A stretch of 64,000 nucleotides of DNA from Halotia branconii CENA392 (GCF_029953635.1 NZ_CP124543.1:1095455-1159454), one strand, 5' to 3'. Shown: positions 28,206-37,241, numbered from the stretch's first letter. The notes: a model not told the origin generated them from the letters alone. Program-made: numbers and translations.

Positions 28206-29969
28206 GTGCTGTATTTAGCAGAATTACAAAAGCAGAAAGGCGGCTTACTGGGTGGTAGTTCCAAAACCGAACTAAAACTGCTAGCTTGTCAGCGAACCGA
28301 CCAGAATTGGAGTACTGTGTCGGAGGAAGTAATTGCAGCTGAGGAAGCTAGCAAATTAAATGATGGTGCGTTGGTATTAGTAGAACTAAATCCGAATCGC
28401 CAAGTACAACGGATTCAAGAAGCGGGTCGCCCATTAGTTAATATTTTGCAAAATTTTTCTCGCCAATTAGAAAAATTTAAGCTGAAGGAAGATGAGATTG
28501 ATCAGTGGAAGGAATCATTGACATTTCAGGCGCAAGAAATGAATCGCCGCGAAATGGACATGGAAGTACGCTTAGAGCAGCTGCAACAAATGGAGTCAGA
28601 TTTTCAGCAACTGGAGTCCCAAAAACAGGAAGTTGAAACATCTCGTGAACAAATTGAACAGTTGCAAGCAGAAATTGAGCGCAATCGTCAAGAACTAGAA
28701 GGAGCTTGGGAACATTTACGGGGAGAGCAGCGCCGCCTTGAAGAACATCAAGCAGATTCCCAACAGGGAACAGTTTTAGATGAAGAACAAAGTCGGGTAA
28801 TGAGTGAGTTACTTGAGCGCTTATCTAATCGTGTTGCTCCTACAGAAGCAGTCAGAGAACATCTTCGTTTAGCGTTTGAATTAGTCGAAACCCAGCAAGC
28901 TACTCTCAACCCACATTGGCAACAATTAGAGCAACAAAGAACTCTCGCAAATCAACAGCAAGAAGAAATTGACCGCCTTTTACAAACATTAAGCGATCGC
29001 CAGAACGCGTGGCAACAAGCACACAATTCTTTAGAACAACAAACAGTCCAACTGAAAGTAAATACGGCAACTCTTGCCAGCAAGCAAGAATACGCTCAAA
29101 TAGTCAAAATACACTGGCAATATCAGGAAGATTTATATCAACAAATTCGCTCTTTTGCTGCAAGTTCTGGTAATGTGGTTTTAAGTCAAAAAATAGATGT
29201 GGAAGCTTTGCAGAGAATGCCTATAGAAGAACTGCAAAAGACTATACAAGATTTAACTAATAAGTTAGAAATAGACTCTAGCTTTGTTCATGATCAAGAA
29301 CAAGAACTCAAATATAAGCAAGAAACTATCGAAGAATTACAAAATAAAATTCGCCAAGCACCTGACCAAGATCAAATTAATTTAGAGATGGAACTAACAG
29401 ATGAAAAAGACCTCTACCAAATGCTTAATGAAACTTTGGTAGGTCAACGCCGTAATTTGCTACAACGGCAGAAATTTGTTAAGCAACATCAAAATGTCTT
29501 GTTAAAACGTCAAGGACAGACTGTTTCTGATACAGAAGAAGAGAACAACAATATTGATTTTAGACCAATTCTTTTACAAGTTGATACACAGCGGCAACAA
29601 CAGTCCCAAGAACTCCAAAAGTTAGAACATGAAATTGAGCAAATGCGTTCTGCTATTGAGCTTGATCAAGGAATGATTGATAATCAAATTCATGAACAAG
29701 AGGAAAAGCAGCAAGAAATAAAAATGATGGAAGAAAACTTGCTGTCTTTAAGGACTGCAACGGCTGAATGCTGGGGTCGAGTGAATCTTTATCAAGAAGC
29801 ATTACAACCTATTCAAGATTCCTTAGATGGGTTGCGGCAAAAGTTGCAAAATATTGGAGAATCTTTGGCTCAAGTTCAAGAAACTGGTGATTACCAACTT
29901 CAGACTATTAGCGAAATGCGTCAGACTCTGCAAAATTTGATGTCTCAGCCAGAATTATTAGCATCTTAG
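28206..29969 (+). CDS. hmpF: HmpF-like coiled-coil motility protein
   Basis: 587-residue protein starting at a GTG (VLYLAELQKQKGG). After about 75 residues it is almost entirely predicted coiled coil, rich in Gln, Glu and Leu (LEQLQQMESDFQQLESQKQE and many similar heptads), with no membrane segment. It fits HmpF, a coiled-coil protein of filamentous cyanobacteria needed for pilus surface assembly and gliding, encoded beside the hmp chemotaxis genes. The divergent position directly upstream of the PatA-like gene supports this. The cytoplasmic, polar pilus-base role is taken from the family. Confidence 0.9.
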   Translation: MLYLAELQKQKGGLLGGSSKTELKLLACQRTDQNWSTVSEEVIAAEEASKLNDGALVLVELNPNRQVQRIQEAGRPLVNILQNFSRQLEKFKLKEDEIDQWKESLTFQAQEMNRREMDMEVRLEQLQQMESDFQQLESQKQEVETSREQIEQLQAEIERNRQELEGAWEHLRGEQRRLEEHQADSQQGTVLDEEQSRVMSELLERLSNRVAPTEAVREHLRLAFELVETQQATLNPHWQQLEQQRTLANQQQEEIDRLLQTLSDRQNAWQQAHNSLEQQTVQLKVNTATLASKQEYAQIVKIHWQYQEDLYQQIRSFAASSGNVVLSQKIDVEALQRMPIEELQKTIQDLTNKLEIDSSFVHDQEQELKYKQETIEELQNKIRQAPDQDQINLEMELTDEKDLYQMLNETLVGQRRNLLQRQKFVKQHQNVLLKRQGQTVSDTEEENNNIDFRPILLQVDTQRQQQSQELQKLEHEIEQMRSAIELDQGMIDNQIHEQEEKQQEIKMMEENLLSLRTATAECWGRVNLYQEALQPIQDSLDGLRQKLQNIGESLAQVQETGDYQLQTISEMRQTLQNLMSQPELLAS

Positions 29970-30009
29970 AAAATATGGAAGATAAAGGATGAAAAAACAC
30001 TTTATACCA

Positions 30010-30034
30010 ATTCGTAATTCGTAATTCGTAATTA
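30010..30034. repeat. TTCGTAA short tandem repeat
   Basis: Three near-exact repeats of AATTCGTAATTCGTAATTCG in the spacer between hmpF and tilS. The same repeat type occurs near 42439-42458 and, inverted, 42562-42577 and 42633-42650. This is the short tandem repeat class widespread in Nostoc and Anabaena. Confidence 0.8.
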
Positions 30035-30105
30035 TGAAAGTTGGACATAATCTAGGTTTATAGGTTTGAATCTATTGCTCAATTTTAGAGAATTAGTATT
30101 ATACT

Positions 30106-31089
30106 TCACCCTTTGTGTTTTATGTAAATCCAGTTTTCTTGTACTTGGGCGATCGCACCACCAGGAAATGGATCGGTTTGTGAACGATTAGGCGCTACAA
30201 TTAAAGCTGTTAGTTTTTCAATATGTTCAAAATTAGGTGCGTCAGGAAGTATTTGTTGTAATACCTGACGCATAGTGCGGCGTTGCAATGCCAATGGTGC
30301 TGTCTGTAATATCCGCCGATTTAACCTCATGAAATCATTTTCCCCCTGTTCTGTCGCTGCTTCCCGCAACTGTTGAGCAGCTTGTTCTAAATATTCCACT
30401 TCCGCTTGCAGAAGTTCTGCTGTTTGGGCTAAGGCTGATTCGACATTGGGGTTAAAATTTGCTTGTAAATAAGGTATTAACTCTTGGCGGATACGATTAC
30501 GGGCGTATTTTACATCTTGATTGGTGGAATCTTCCCAAATTGGTAAATTAAACTCTTGGCAAAACTGCTGTGTTTGTTTGCGAGTGACTTCTAAAAGTGG
30601 ACGCACTAACATCATGCCTGTTTCTAATTGACGTTGCCAAGTTAAAGCTTGTAAACCATCAGCACCAGTACCGCGCATTAAGTTGTAAAGTAGGGTTTCG
30701 GCGCGATCGCTGGCTGTGTGTCCTGTAATAATATATTGATAATTATGGGTTTGGGCGATCGCACTTAAAGTTTGATATCGCCAATTACGTGCTTTAGCTT
30801 CACTATTTAGAGGTTCATTTGCTGTTTCTAAATAAAAAGATATGCCCCAATTTTGAGCTAAGTTTTTGACATGATTGGCATTAGCTTCAGAATCAAAACG
30901 CCAGCGATGATCGCAATGGGCAATACCTAAATTCCAGCCCCATTTTGCTTGTAAATCTAACAGTAATTTGATTAAACATAGAGAATCTTGTCCACCAGAA
31001 ACAGCTACTAATAGGCGCTGGTTATGTTCAAATAAGTGGCGCGATCGGATGGTACGATGTATCTGTGCATGTAGGGGAGTCCATACCAT
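30106..31089 (-). CDS. tilS: tRNA(Ile)-lysidine synthase
   Basis: 327-residue N-type PP-loop ATPase. The PP-loop motif SGGQDS is at residues 31-36, followed by HCDHRWR and TGHTASDRAETLLYNLMRG, both typical of TilS. It attaches lysine to C34 of the tRNA-Ile CAU anticodon so that AUA is read correctly. The protein is shorter than the E. coli enzyme, lacking much of its C-terminal region, as is usual for cyanobacteria. Essential housekeeping gene; convergent with hmpF. Confidence 0.93.
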   Translation of the reverse strand: MVWTPLHAQIHRTIRSRHLFEHNQRLLVAVSGGQDSLCLIKLLLDLQAKWGWNLGIAHCDHRWRFDSEANANHVKNLAQNWGISFYLETANEPLNSEAKARNWRYQTLSAIAQTHNYQYIITGHTASDRAETLLYNLMRGTGADGLQALTWQRQLETGMMLVRPLLEVTRKQTQQFCQEFNLPIWEDSTNQDVKYARNRIRQELIPYLQANFNPNVESALAQTAELLQAEVEYLEQAAQQLREAATEQGENDFMRLNRRILQTAPLALQRRTMRQVLQQILPDAPNFEHIEKLTALIVAPNRSQTDPFPGGAIAQVQENWIYIKHKG

Positions 31090-31222
31090 TGGGGGGATAG
31101 GGGGAGATTCTTAGTTATTAGTTAATTACTATACTTTGGAATCGGACAGCAAGCCTGATATATCTAATACTCGTTCCGAAAAAATACTAGATTGTGTTGC
31201 AACTTCTATACGTTTTTTATCA

Positions 31223-31498
31223 TCAGACCAAAATATTATCAAAATTCAATTTCCATCGTGCTAGTTGAACTTGAATGTTAACTAGTTCTTCAGCATATTC
31301 CGGTTCAATTTCTGCTGCTGTCCACTCAATCAGCCACAGAGTTTCATCTGTCACACTCTGAACAGCTTCTTTATAAGCAGTGTTACAAAATGTTTTAATT
31401 CGCGCTAAATTGGAGGCTACATGTCCTAAGCGGGTTGGTATATTATCAAATTGAAACTGTGCTTTTTTTTCATCTAAATTCTGGTTCATATCCACCAA
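31223..31498 (-). CDS. Small conserved-looking protein, unknown
   Basis: Frame of up to 91 residues; the best start is the ATG at residue 4 (MNQNLDEKKAQF), as the longer frame begins at TTG. The product is helical, with many hydrophobic/acidic helix residues (SVTDETLWLIEWTAAEIEPE) and no recognised domain. It overlaps the end of a short nucleotidyltransferase-like fragment (31470-31556), as a helical partner of a minimal nucleotidyltransferase might, but I cannot show it is a HEPN protein. Confidence 0.5.
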   Translation of the reverse strand: MVDMNQNLDEKKAQFQFDNIPTRLGHVASNLARIKTFCNTAYKEAVQSVTDETLWLIEWTAAEIEPEYAEELVNIQVQLARWKLNFDNILV

Positions 31499-31556
31499 TC
31501 AACTCTTGAGTTATTTTTTTAACACGTTCTCGAATTTCTAGTTTTTGAATAATCAT
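31470..31556 (-). pseudogene. N-terminal fragment of a minimal nucleotidyltransferase (MNT)-like gene
   Basis: A 28-codon frame, MIIQKLEIRERVKKITQELI then GGYEPE, resembles the first helix of MntA-type minimal nucleotidyltransferases, where a segment like EPEKIILFGSYA normally follows. Here a stop codon comes two codons after EPE and the GSxA catalytic motif is absent. I read it as the stub of a deleted nucleotidyltransferase (antitoxin-like) gene. The short match keeps confidence low. Confidence 0.4.
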
Positions 31557-31570
31557 CGAACGTTTCTTAT

Positions 31571-32278
31571 TCAATTTAAAATATCCTTGATTTGTGCCAC
31601 CATTTCAGCACGATTTGTAACTTCCAGCTTGCGAAATATCCGTTTTAATGCTTGCTTGACTGAATTTTCTGTAATCCATAAAGTCGCACCGATTTTAGCA
31701 TTAGTTAATCCCTGTGCTACTAATTCAGCAATTTGAATTTCTCGTGCTGTGAGGCGATTCTTCCCAGAATATTTTATTCTAATTTGTTGTATATCCAACG
31801 TGGCCAAACAAGCTGACAGATGAGTGCAAACAGCGCTGAGATGAGCAATATTTTGATGATGGAATGCTGGAGTTTCACCCACACGAGCAAAATAAATTGC
31901 GCCAATGAGACTACCACCGCCAACTATTGGCCCAGTCATAATGTGTTCGTGGTCATAGTATGCACAACAATTCTGATAAAGTTCGCTTTGCTTCCATCCT
32001 CCTGGAGGTAACACCATTTCCTCATGTGCCGGAGCATGATGCTCAACTACGTAGCGCAGAACTGGATCAACGGCTCGACCAACTTTTTCATAAAGTTCTA
32101 CAAAAGTATCAGCATAGGGTACACCGTGGATATCAATTGATCGCTCATTGAAAAGATAAATTCCCCAACGTTGGACGCTAAAATGTTCGCCAACTCTATC
32201 CATAAAGCATAGTCTGAGTTCGCGCTGATCGCGAGCAGAGGCTAAAGCTTGGAATAGCTCATGAAGAGAATTAGCCAT
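31571..32278 (-). CDS. LuxR-type regulator with GAF-like sensor (copy 1)
   Basis: 235 residues. The N-terminal 150 residues have a GAF-like layout (FSVQRWGIYLFNE, HHAPAHEEMVLPPGG, HEHIMTGPIVGGGSLIGAIY). The C-terminal 65 residues are a LuxR/GerE helix-turn-helix (LTAREIQIAELVAQGLTNAK, WITENSVKQALKRIFRKLEV). It is a paralog of the gene at 33063-33743 and is divergent from the GlxA-like gene. No receiver domain. It probably senses a small ligand and controls the divergent gene. Confidence 0.85.
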   Translation of the reverse strand: MANSLHELFQALASARDQRELRLCFMDRVGEHFSVQRWGIYLFNERSIDIHGVPYADTFVELYEKVGRAVDPVLRYVVEHHAPAHEEMVLPPGGWKQSELYQNCCAYYDHEHIMTGPIVGGGSLIGAIYFARVGETPAFHHQNIAHLSAVCTHLSACLATLDIQQIRIKYSGKNRLTAREIQIAELVAQGLTNAKIGATLWITENSVKQALKRIFRKLEVTNRAEMVAQIKDILN

Positions 32279-32367
32279 TGAACTGAAAATGTACCCGATT
32301 GAGGACTAGGCGGTTTTAATACTCACTTCTACCATATTTCATAATTATCATTAAAAAGAAGTTAGTA

Positions 32368-33066
32368 ATGACAAATCCATCTAAATATCACATCGGTCTA
32401 GTTATTTTCCCCGGTATGACTCAACTTGATATCACTGGGCCTCATCAAGTATTCGCTTTGATGCCTAATGCTTCGGTCTATTTATTGTGGAAGACTTTGC
32501 AGCCAGTAACTAGCAATGAAGGCATGACAATATTGCCTACAACTACCTTTGATGATTGTCCATCACTTGATGTTTTGTGCGTTCCTGGTGGTGCGGTGGG
32601 ACAGGTAGAAATGATGCGAGATGCCCAGGTGCTGGAATTTCTCCAGCAACAAGGTAAAACTGCAAAATATATTACTTCTGTTTGTACTGGCTCTTTGATT
32701 TTGGCGGCGGCTGGCTTACTACAAGGCTACCGTGCTGCTTGCCATTGGGCATTTCGTGACCAGTTAGCGATGTTGGGGGTTGAAGTTGGAACTGAAAGAG
32801 TAGTAATTGACCGCGATCGCATTACAGGCGGTGGTGTAACTGCTGGTATTGATTTTGGATTAGTAGTTGCTGCTCATTTGTGCGGGGAGGAAGCAGCTAA
32901 GTTGATTCAGTTATTGTTAGAGTACAATCCTGCACCACCTTTTAATGTTGGTTCTCCAGACAATGCTGGAGACGTTTTAGTGGCACAGGTAAAAAAACTA
33001 GGCGAAGATTTGATTGCGGCATCCCTTGCCCAGACACAGCAAACAGCTAAACTACTGAATGTTTAA
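32368..33066 (+). CDS. DJ-1/PfpI (GlxA / isonitrile hydratase-like) family protein
   Basis: 232-residue class I glutamine amidotransferase-like protein. The nucleophile elbow is SVCTGSL with Cys106, and PGMTQLDITGPHQVF at the N-terminus is typical of the GlxA/InhA branch that includes isonitrile hydratase. No AraC domain is fused, so it is a stand-alone enzyme. It is flanked by two paralogous LuxR-type genes; its stop codon overlaps the stop of the second in a TTTAAA palindrome. Isonitrile hydration or glyoxalase-like chemistry is possible; undecided. Confidence 0.85.
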   Translation: MTNPSKYHIGLVIFPGMTQLDITGPHQVFALMPNASVYLLWKTLQPVTSNEGMTILPTTTFDDCPSLDVLCVPGGAVGQVEMMRDAQVLEFLQQQGKTAKYITSVCTGSLILAAAGLLQGYRAACHWAFRDQLAMLGVEVGTERVVIDRDRITGGGVTAGIDFGLVVAAHLCGEEAAKLIQLLLEYNPAPPFNVGSPDNAGDVLVAQVKKLGEDLIAASLAQTQQTAKLLNV

Positions 33067-33743
33067 ACAGACTCAGAAGATATCAAATGTAGTTTTGCTA
33101 CCATCTCGGTACGAGCAGAAACTCCCAACTTGCGGAACATTCTTTTGAGGGCTTGCTTGACGGAATTTTGAGTAATCCAAAGTTTTCCGCCAATTTCGGC
33201 ATTTGTTAAACCCTGTGCCACCAATTCGGCAATTTCTAACTCACGGGGCGTTAGAGGACTTGGTAACAGAGAATTTGATATTTTTGGTGGTTTGGCTCTT
33301 AAGGTTGCCATTCTGGCTGATAGGTGAATGCATAAAGCACTTAAATCAGCCAAGTCATCGCCATCAAAAGCCGCAGTCCCGCGATCGCGGGTTAAGTTTA
33401 ACGTCCCTACAAGTCGCCCATCACAAACAATCGGCCCAGTCATCACATGTTCGTGGTCATGGCGTGAGCAAAAATGCTGCCAATCTCCTGGGGATAAGAT
33501 CGATTGTTCATGGGCGGGGGCGTGACGTTCGACTACATAGCGCCCGATGGGATTGCCTTCCATGCATACTGCGGGAATAGCCTGAGTATTAATTTCAGCT
33601 GTTGGCTGTTCATCTAGGAGATAGATACCCCAATGTTGTACGCCAAAATGCTCGCCAATTTTATCTGCTAAAGCTAGTTGTAATTCTTGCTCATTGCGGA
33701 CGTTGGCGATCGCTTCAAATACGGCGTGGAGAGAATTAGGCAT
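33063..33743 (-). CDS. LuxR-type regulator with GAF-like sensor (copy 2)
   Basis: 226 residues, same design as the gene at 31571-32278: a GAF-like N-terminus (FGVQHWGIYLLDEQ, VERHAPAHEQSILSPGDW, HEHVMTGPIVCDGRLVGTL) and LuxR HTH (LTPRELEIAELVAQGLTNAE, WITQNSVKQALKRMFRKLGV). The shared blocks show duplication. It is convergent with the GlxA-like gene, overlapping its stop by three bases, and divergent from the DUF3386 gene. Confidence 0.85.
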   Translation of the reverse strand: MPNSLHAVFEAIANVRNEQELQLALADKIGEHFGVQHWGIYLLDEQPTAEINTQAIPAVCMEGNPIGRYVVERHAPAHEQSILSPGDWQHFCSRHDHEHVMTGPIVCDGRLVGTLNLTRDRGTAAFDGDDLADLSALCIHLSARMATLRAKPPKISNSLLPSPLTPRELEIAELVAQGLTNAEIGGKLWITQNSVKQALKRMFRKLGVSARTEMVAKLHLISSESV

Positions 33744-33845
33744 AAGTGTACCCAGTTGGGGTCTATGCGAGACTCAGCATTTACTTCTATGCTAATACCA
33801 GCAAAGATAAAACGCTAATCTAACTGATAACGCTAGGAGAAGCAC

Positions 33846-34502
33846 ATGACAGTTACAAAACTCTCTGCTCAGGAACTTTTCCGGGCTGCTTATGAAAACC
33901 GCTACACTTGGGATCAGAATTTCCCCGGTTATACCGCAGATATTACTTTTAAGCATGACGATCAAGTAATCACAGGTAAAGTTGTCGTCAACGCTGATTT
34001 AAAAGCGGAAGTATTGAATATAGATGATGAAGAAGCCAAAAAAGCAATTCACGGTCAAGCATGGGAAATTGCTATTCACCGCGTCCGTCGCTCTTTTGCA
34101 GACACTCACGGCGCGAATACTTTTAGCTATGGGAATACTGACGAAACTGGTGCTGTTGAAATTTTAGTTGGTGGTAAGTCTGAAGGTGATAAATACAAAG
34201 TTCGTAATAACGAAGTTTGCCATGTTCACCGTTTAATTCACGGTACTTTTGTGACAATCGACACTTTCAGCAGTCATGACACTGGGGAAGGTTATTTGTC
34301 CCACACTTACGACTCTGTGTATCATGACCCCAAAACTGGGGAACAAAAAGGTGGTAGAAGCGAATTTACCGATGAATACGAAAAAGTTGGCGACTATTTC
34401 ATTTTGAATCGCCGGGAAATTCGCACTGAAACAGCAGGACAACTCTCAACTCAGGAGTTTGTGTTCTCGAATATTAAATTGTTGGAACCTGTTGCTGCTT
34501 AA
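33846..34502 (+). CDS. DUF3386 family protein
   Basis: 218-residue soluble protein matching the cyanobacterial and plant DUF3386 family (SAQELFRAAYENRYTWD, FPGYTADI, a repeated HGTFVTID and GGRSEFTDEYEKVGD). No catalytic motif or signal peptide is obvious; function unknown. TAGGAGAAGCAC before the ATG gives the ribosome-binding site. Followed by a clear terminator hairpin built from two HIP1 sites. Confidence 0.8.
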   Translation: MTVTKLSAQELFRAAYENRYTWDQNFPGYTADITFKHDDQVITGKVVVNADLKAEVLNIDDEEAKKAIHGQAWEIAIHRVRRSFADTHGANTFSYGNTDETGAVEILVGGKSEGDKYKVRNNEVCHVHRLIHGTFVTIDTFSSHDTGEGYLSHTYDSVYHDPKTGEQKGGRSEFTDEYEKVGDYFILNRREIRTETAGQLSTQEFVFSNIKLLEPVAA

Positions 34503-34523
34503 GCTGTATTCTGCAATATAAAT

Positions 34524-34570
34524 AAAAGCGATCGCCTCTTGAATTAAAGAAGCGATCGCTTTTGTTTTGA
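34524..34570 (+). terminator. Rho-independent terminator built from two HIP1 octamers
   Basis: AAAAGCGATCGC at 34524 pairs with GCGATCGCTTTT at 34552, giving a 12-bp stem with a 16-base loop, followed by TGTTTTG. It lies about 20 bases past the DUF3386 stop. Both arms contain the HIP1 octamer, so this common repeat is used here as a terminator stem. Confidence 0.8.
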
Positions 34571-34675
34571 TTTCAATCAATAGACCTCTTGCATAAATAT
34601 CTTTTTGTCTCACGCAAAGACGCAAAGACGCAAAGAAGAAGCTAAGAATAAGGACTTTTGTAAGAAGTTTAATTT

Positions 34676-35026
34676 ATGAACACGATCTTCCACATTACCC
34701 AACGCCAACAATGGGAACAAGCTAACCTCATCGGTAGTTATCGCGGTGATACGCTAGATAGTGAAGGTTTTATCCACTGTTCCCAAGCTAACCAAATAGT
34801 CAAAGTTGCCAATAGATTTTTCCCCAATCAATCAGGATTGGTACTACTGGCTATTGATTCTAATCAAGTTCAAGCAGAAATTCGCTATGAAGCTGCTGAA
34901 ATAGGTGAACTATTTCCCCATATTTATGGTGCTTTAAATATTGATGCTGTTTATCAAGTAATTAATTTTGAACCTCAAGAAAATGGCTTTTTTGAGTTAC
35001 CACCAGAAGTTACAGATTTAAAATAA
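34676..35026 (+). CDS. DUF952 family protein
   Basis: 116-residue protein of the DUF952 family: N-terminal FHITQRQQWEQA, central GFIHCS, and C-terminal LFPHIYGAL carry the conserved His and Arg/His residues. The family is related by fold to ADP-ribosyltransferase-like proteins, but no activity is established. It precedes the AtzG/AtzE-like pair on the same strand with a 37-base gap, so they may be co-transcribed. Confidence 0.85.
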   Translation: MNTIFHITQRQQWEQANLIGSYRGDTLDSEGFIHCSQANQIVKVANRFFPNQSGLVLLAIDSNQVQAEIRYEAAEIGELFPHIYGALNIDAVYQVINFEPQENGFFELPPEVTDLK

Positions 35027-35063
35027 CAAACCGCCAAGACACTAAGAACGCAGAGGAGTTGAA

Positions 35064-35252
35064 ATGGAAAGTCAGAGTTTGAATGTGGGTGAGTATGTTG
35101 ATCGAATGGCGTTACTGTTAGATTTGCAGATTACAGATGAGTATCGAGATGGTGTAGTGGCAAATTTTGAGAAAATAAAAGCGATCGCTCATCTCGTCAA
35201 TTCCTTCCCTCTACCAGAAGATATTGAAATTGCACCAGTATTTGAACCATGA
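35064..35252 (+). CDS. AtzG-like small subunit (DUF4089)
   Basis: 62 residues; matches DUF4089, the small AtzG-type subunit. In carboxybiuret hydrolase AtzEG this subunit binds and stabilises AtzE. Visible family features: YVDRMALLLDLQI, YRDGVVANFEKI, and the ending FPLPEDIEIAPVFEP. It overlaps the following amidase gene by four bases (ATGA), a strong sign of coupled translation. GAGGAG precedes the ATG. Confidence 0.85.
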   Translation: MESQSLNVGEYVDRMALLLDLQITDEYRDGVVANFEKIKAIAHLVNSFPLPEDIEIAPVFEP

Positions 35253-36646
35253 ATGATGCTGTATCAATAGCTGCTGCTGTCCGTGCAGGTAAAGTTAGTG
35301 CGGCGGAAGTTACCAAAGCTGCGTTAGCACGAATCGCAGCACGAGATCATGAACTCAATTGCTTTACGGCTGTGACGACAGAAACGGCTTTAGCAGATGC
35401 AGCCCAAATTGATCAAGAAGTTGCCCAAGGTAATAACCCTGGTTTGCTGGCTGGTGTGCCTTTTGCAGTCAAAAACCTCTTTGACATCGCTGGTTTAACA
35501 ACTCTAGCAGGTGCAAAAATCAATGCAAAAAATCCCCCAGCAACTCAAGACGCAACCGCAGTAACGAAGCTGAAACAAGCAGGTGCTGTGTTAGTTGGCG
35601 CTTTAAATATGGATGAGTACGCCTACGGGTTTGTCACGGAAAACTTCCATTATGGCGCTACCCGTAATCCCCATGATTTACGGCGTGTAGCTGGCGGTTC
35701 ATCGGGTGGTTCGGCGGCGGCTGTTGCTGCGGGTTTAGTACCGTTAACTTTGGGTTCTGATACTAATGGTTCAATTCGTGTTCCCGCTGCTTTGTGTGGG
35801 GTTTTTGGTTTTAAACCAACTTATGGACGATTATCGCGTGCTGGGGTAGCTTTATTTTCTAGTAGTTTTGACCACATTGGTCACTTTGCTCGTTCGGTAC
35901 AGGATATTGCTACCGTTTTTGATGTGCTGCAAGGCGAAGACGATCGCGATCCAATTTGTACAAAGCGTCCACTGCAATCGTGTTTACCTCAACTTAACAA
36001 AGATATTTCTGATATTAGAATTGCGATCGCCGATGATTATTTTATCAAAGGTGCAGAAGCAGAAGCCTTAGCAGCAGTGCAAAAAGTAGCGGATGCTTTA
36101 AATGTGACTGAATATGTAACGCTACCAGAAGCCCATCGCGCTCGTGCGGCGGCGTTTATCATTACAGCTAGCGAGGGGGCAAATCTGCATTTAGACAAAT
36201 TGCGCTTGCGTCCTCACGATTTTGATCCAGCTACACGCGATCGCTTTTTGGCTGGGGCGTTAATTCCTAGTAGTTGGTATTTACAAGCACAACGCTTCCG
36301 CCGATGGTACCGCGATCGGATTCGGGAAGTGTTTCAGAATGTGGATGTAATTCTTGCGCCAACTACACCAATTTCAGCACCATTAATTGGTCAAAAAACG
36401 ATGATGTTAGATGGTGAAGAAATTCTGATCCGTCCCCATTTAGGATTATTTACTCAACCCTTATCTTTTATTGGTTTACCTGTTTTATCAGTACCAATTC
36501 AAAGTCTAAATGGTCTACCTTTAGGTGTCCAATTGATAGCTGCACCTCACAATGAAGCTTTAATTTTGCGGGTTGCATCTGTAGTAGAGGACAAAGTTAT
36601 GAAAATTTCACATCCAAAAGTTTGTAGTGAGGATTTTAGTCCTTAA
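35249..36646 (+). CDS. AtzE family amidohydrolase
   Basis: 465-residue amidase-signature enzyme. The Ser-cisSer-Lys triad is visible: Lys75 in FAVKNLFD, the cis-Ser at 151 in GGSSGGSAAA, and nucleophile Ser175 in GSDTNGSIRVPAA, with canonical spacing. The adjacent AtzG-like gene makes an AtzE-type assignment more likely than GatA. AtzEG hydrolyses 1-carboxybiuret in cyanuric acid breakdown; in cyanobacteria the natural substrate may differ, e.g. a urea or carboxylated nitrogen compound. Confidence 0.85.
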   Translation: MNDAVSIAAAVRAGKVSAAEVTKAALARIAARDHELNCFTAVTTETALADAAQIDQEVAQGNNPGLLAGVPFAVKNLFDIAGLTTLAGAKINAKNPPATQDATAVTKLKQAGAVLVGALNMDEYAYGFVTENFHYGATRNPHDLRRVAGGSSGGSAAAVAAGLVPLTLGSDTNGSIRVPAALCGVFGFKPTYGRLSRAGVALFSSSFDHIGHFARSVQDIATVFDVLQGEDDRDPICTKRPLQSCLPQLNKDISDIRIAIADDYFIKGAEAEALAAVQKVADALNVTEYVTLPEAHRARAAAFIITASEGANLHLDKLRLRPHDFDPATRDRFLAGALIPSSWYLQAQRFRRWYRDRIREVFQNVDVILAPTTPISAPLIGQKTMMLDGEEILIRPHLGLFTQPLSFIGLPVLSVPIQSLNGLPLGVQLIAAPHNEALILRVASVVEDKVMKISHPKVCSEDFSP

Positions 36647-36784
36647 TCTTATAAAGTGCTAATTTATATACAAGTTATCCATTCTTATTAATAAGAATGG
36701 ATAACTCAACGAAGTATTCTTAATATTAAATCATTTGTAAATGTAAATAGATGTCACCCTAACATTAACTCTGGAGAAGTTAAT

Positions 36785-36967
36785 TTAGTCAATCACTTTC
36801 TTGATTTCATCTTTGATGTTTTCTGTTGTGTGAATAACTTGGGCTTCAGCTTGCTTGGATTGCCCTTCGGCTTTGTCTGCTGGATTCCCACTTACTTCAC
36901 CAATTACCTCTTGTACTTTGCCTTCAATGTTTTTGGCAGTGGCTTCTACTCTTTTTTCAACACTCAT
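36785..36967 (-). CDS. CsbD family stress protein
   Basis: 60-residue CsbD-like protein (MSVEKRVEATAKNIEGKVQE, then GNPADKAEGQSKQAEA). CsbD proteins are small, hydrophilic, general-stress-induced proteins of unknown biochemical function. It is the first of several stress-type genes between 36.7 and 41 kb. A TAAGGAATAAAAAG leader supplies the ribosome-binding site. Confidence 0.85.
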   Translation of the reverse strand: MSVEKRVEATAKNIEGKVQEVIGEVSGNPADKAEGQSKQAEAQVIHTTENIKDEIKKVID

Positions 36968-37241
36968 CTTTTTATTCCTTAGTTTATTTGATACACTAAA
37001 CTATTAAATAGACTACCAATATTTTATATATTTTCATACTATCTTAGGGTAGAATAAGTTATGATGCATATCATTACTTTAGACAGATGCAAAATTAAAT
37101 AGTATAACTGCGCTGAAAACTACCTTATTTTTATATTATAGTTTTCAGTTGTAAAGTCTATCATGGATAATTAAACCTGTTTAATATCTATTATTAACCT
37201 CAAGTTAAAAGCAAGTTTAATGGATAAGGGAAACATCAAGA

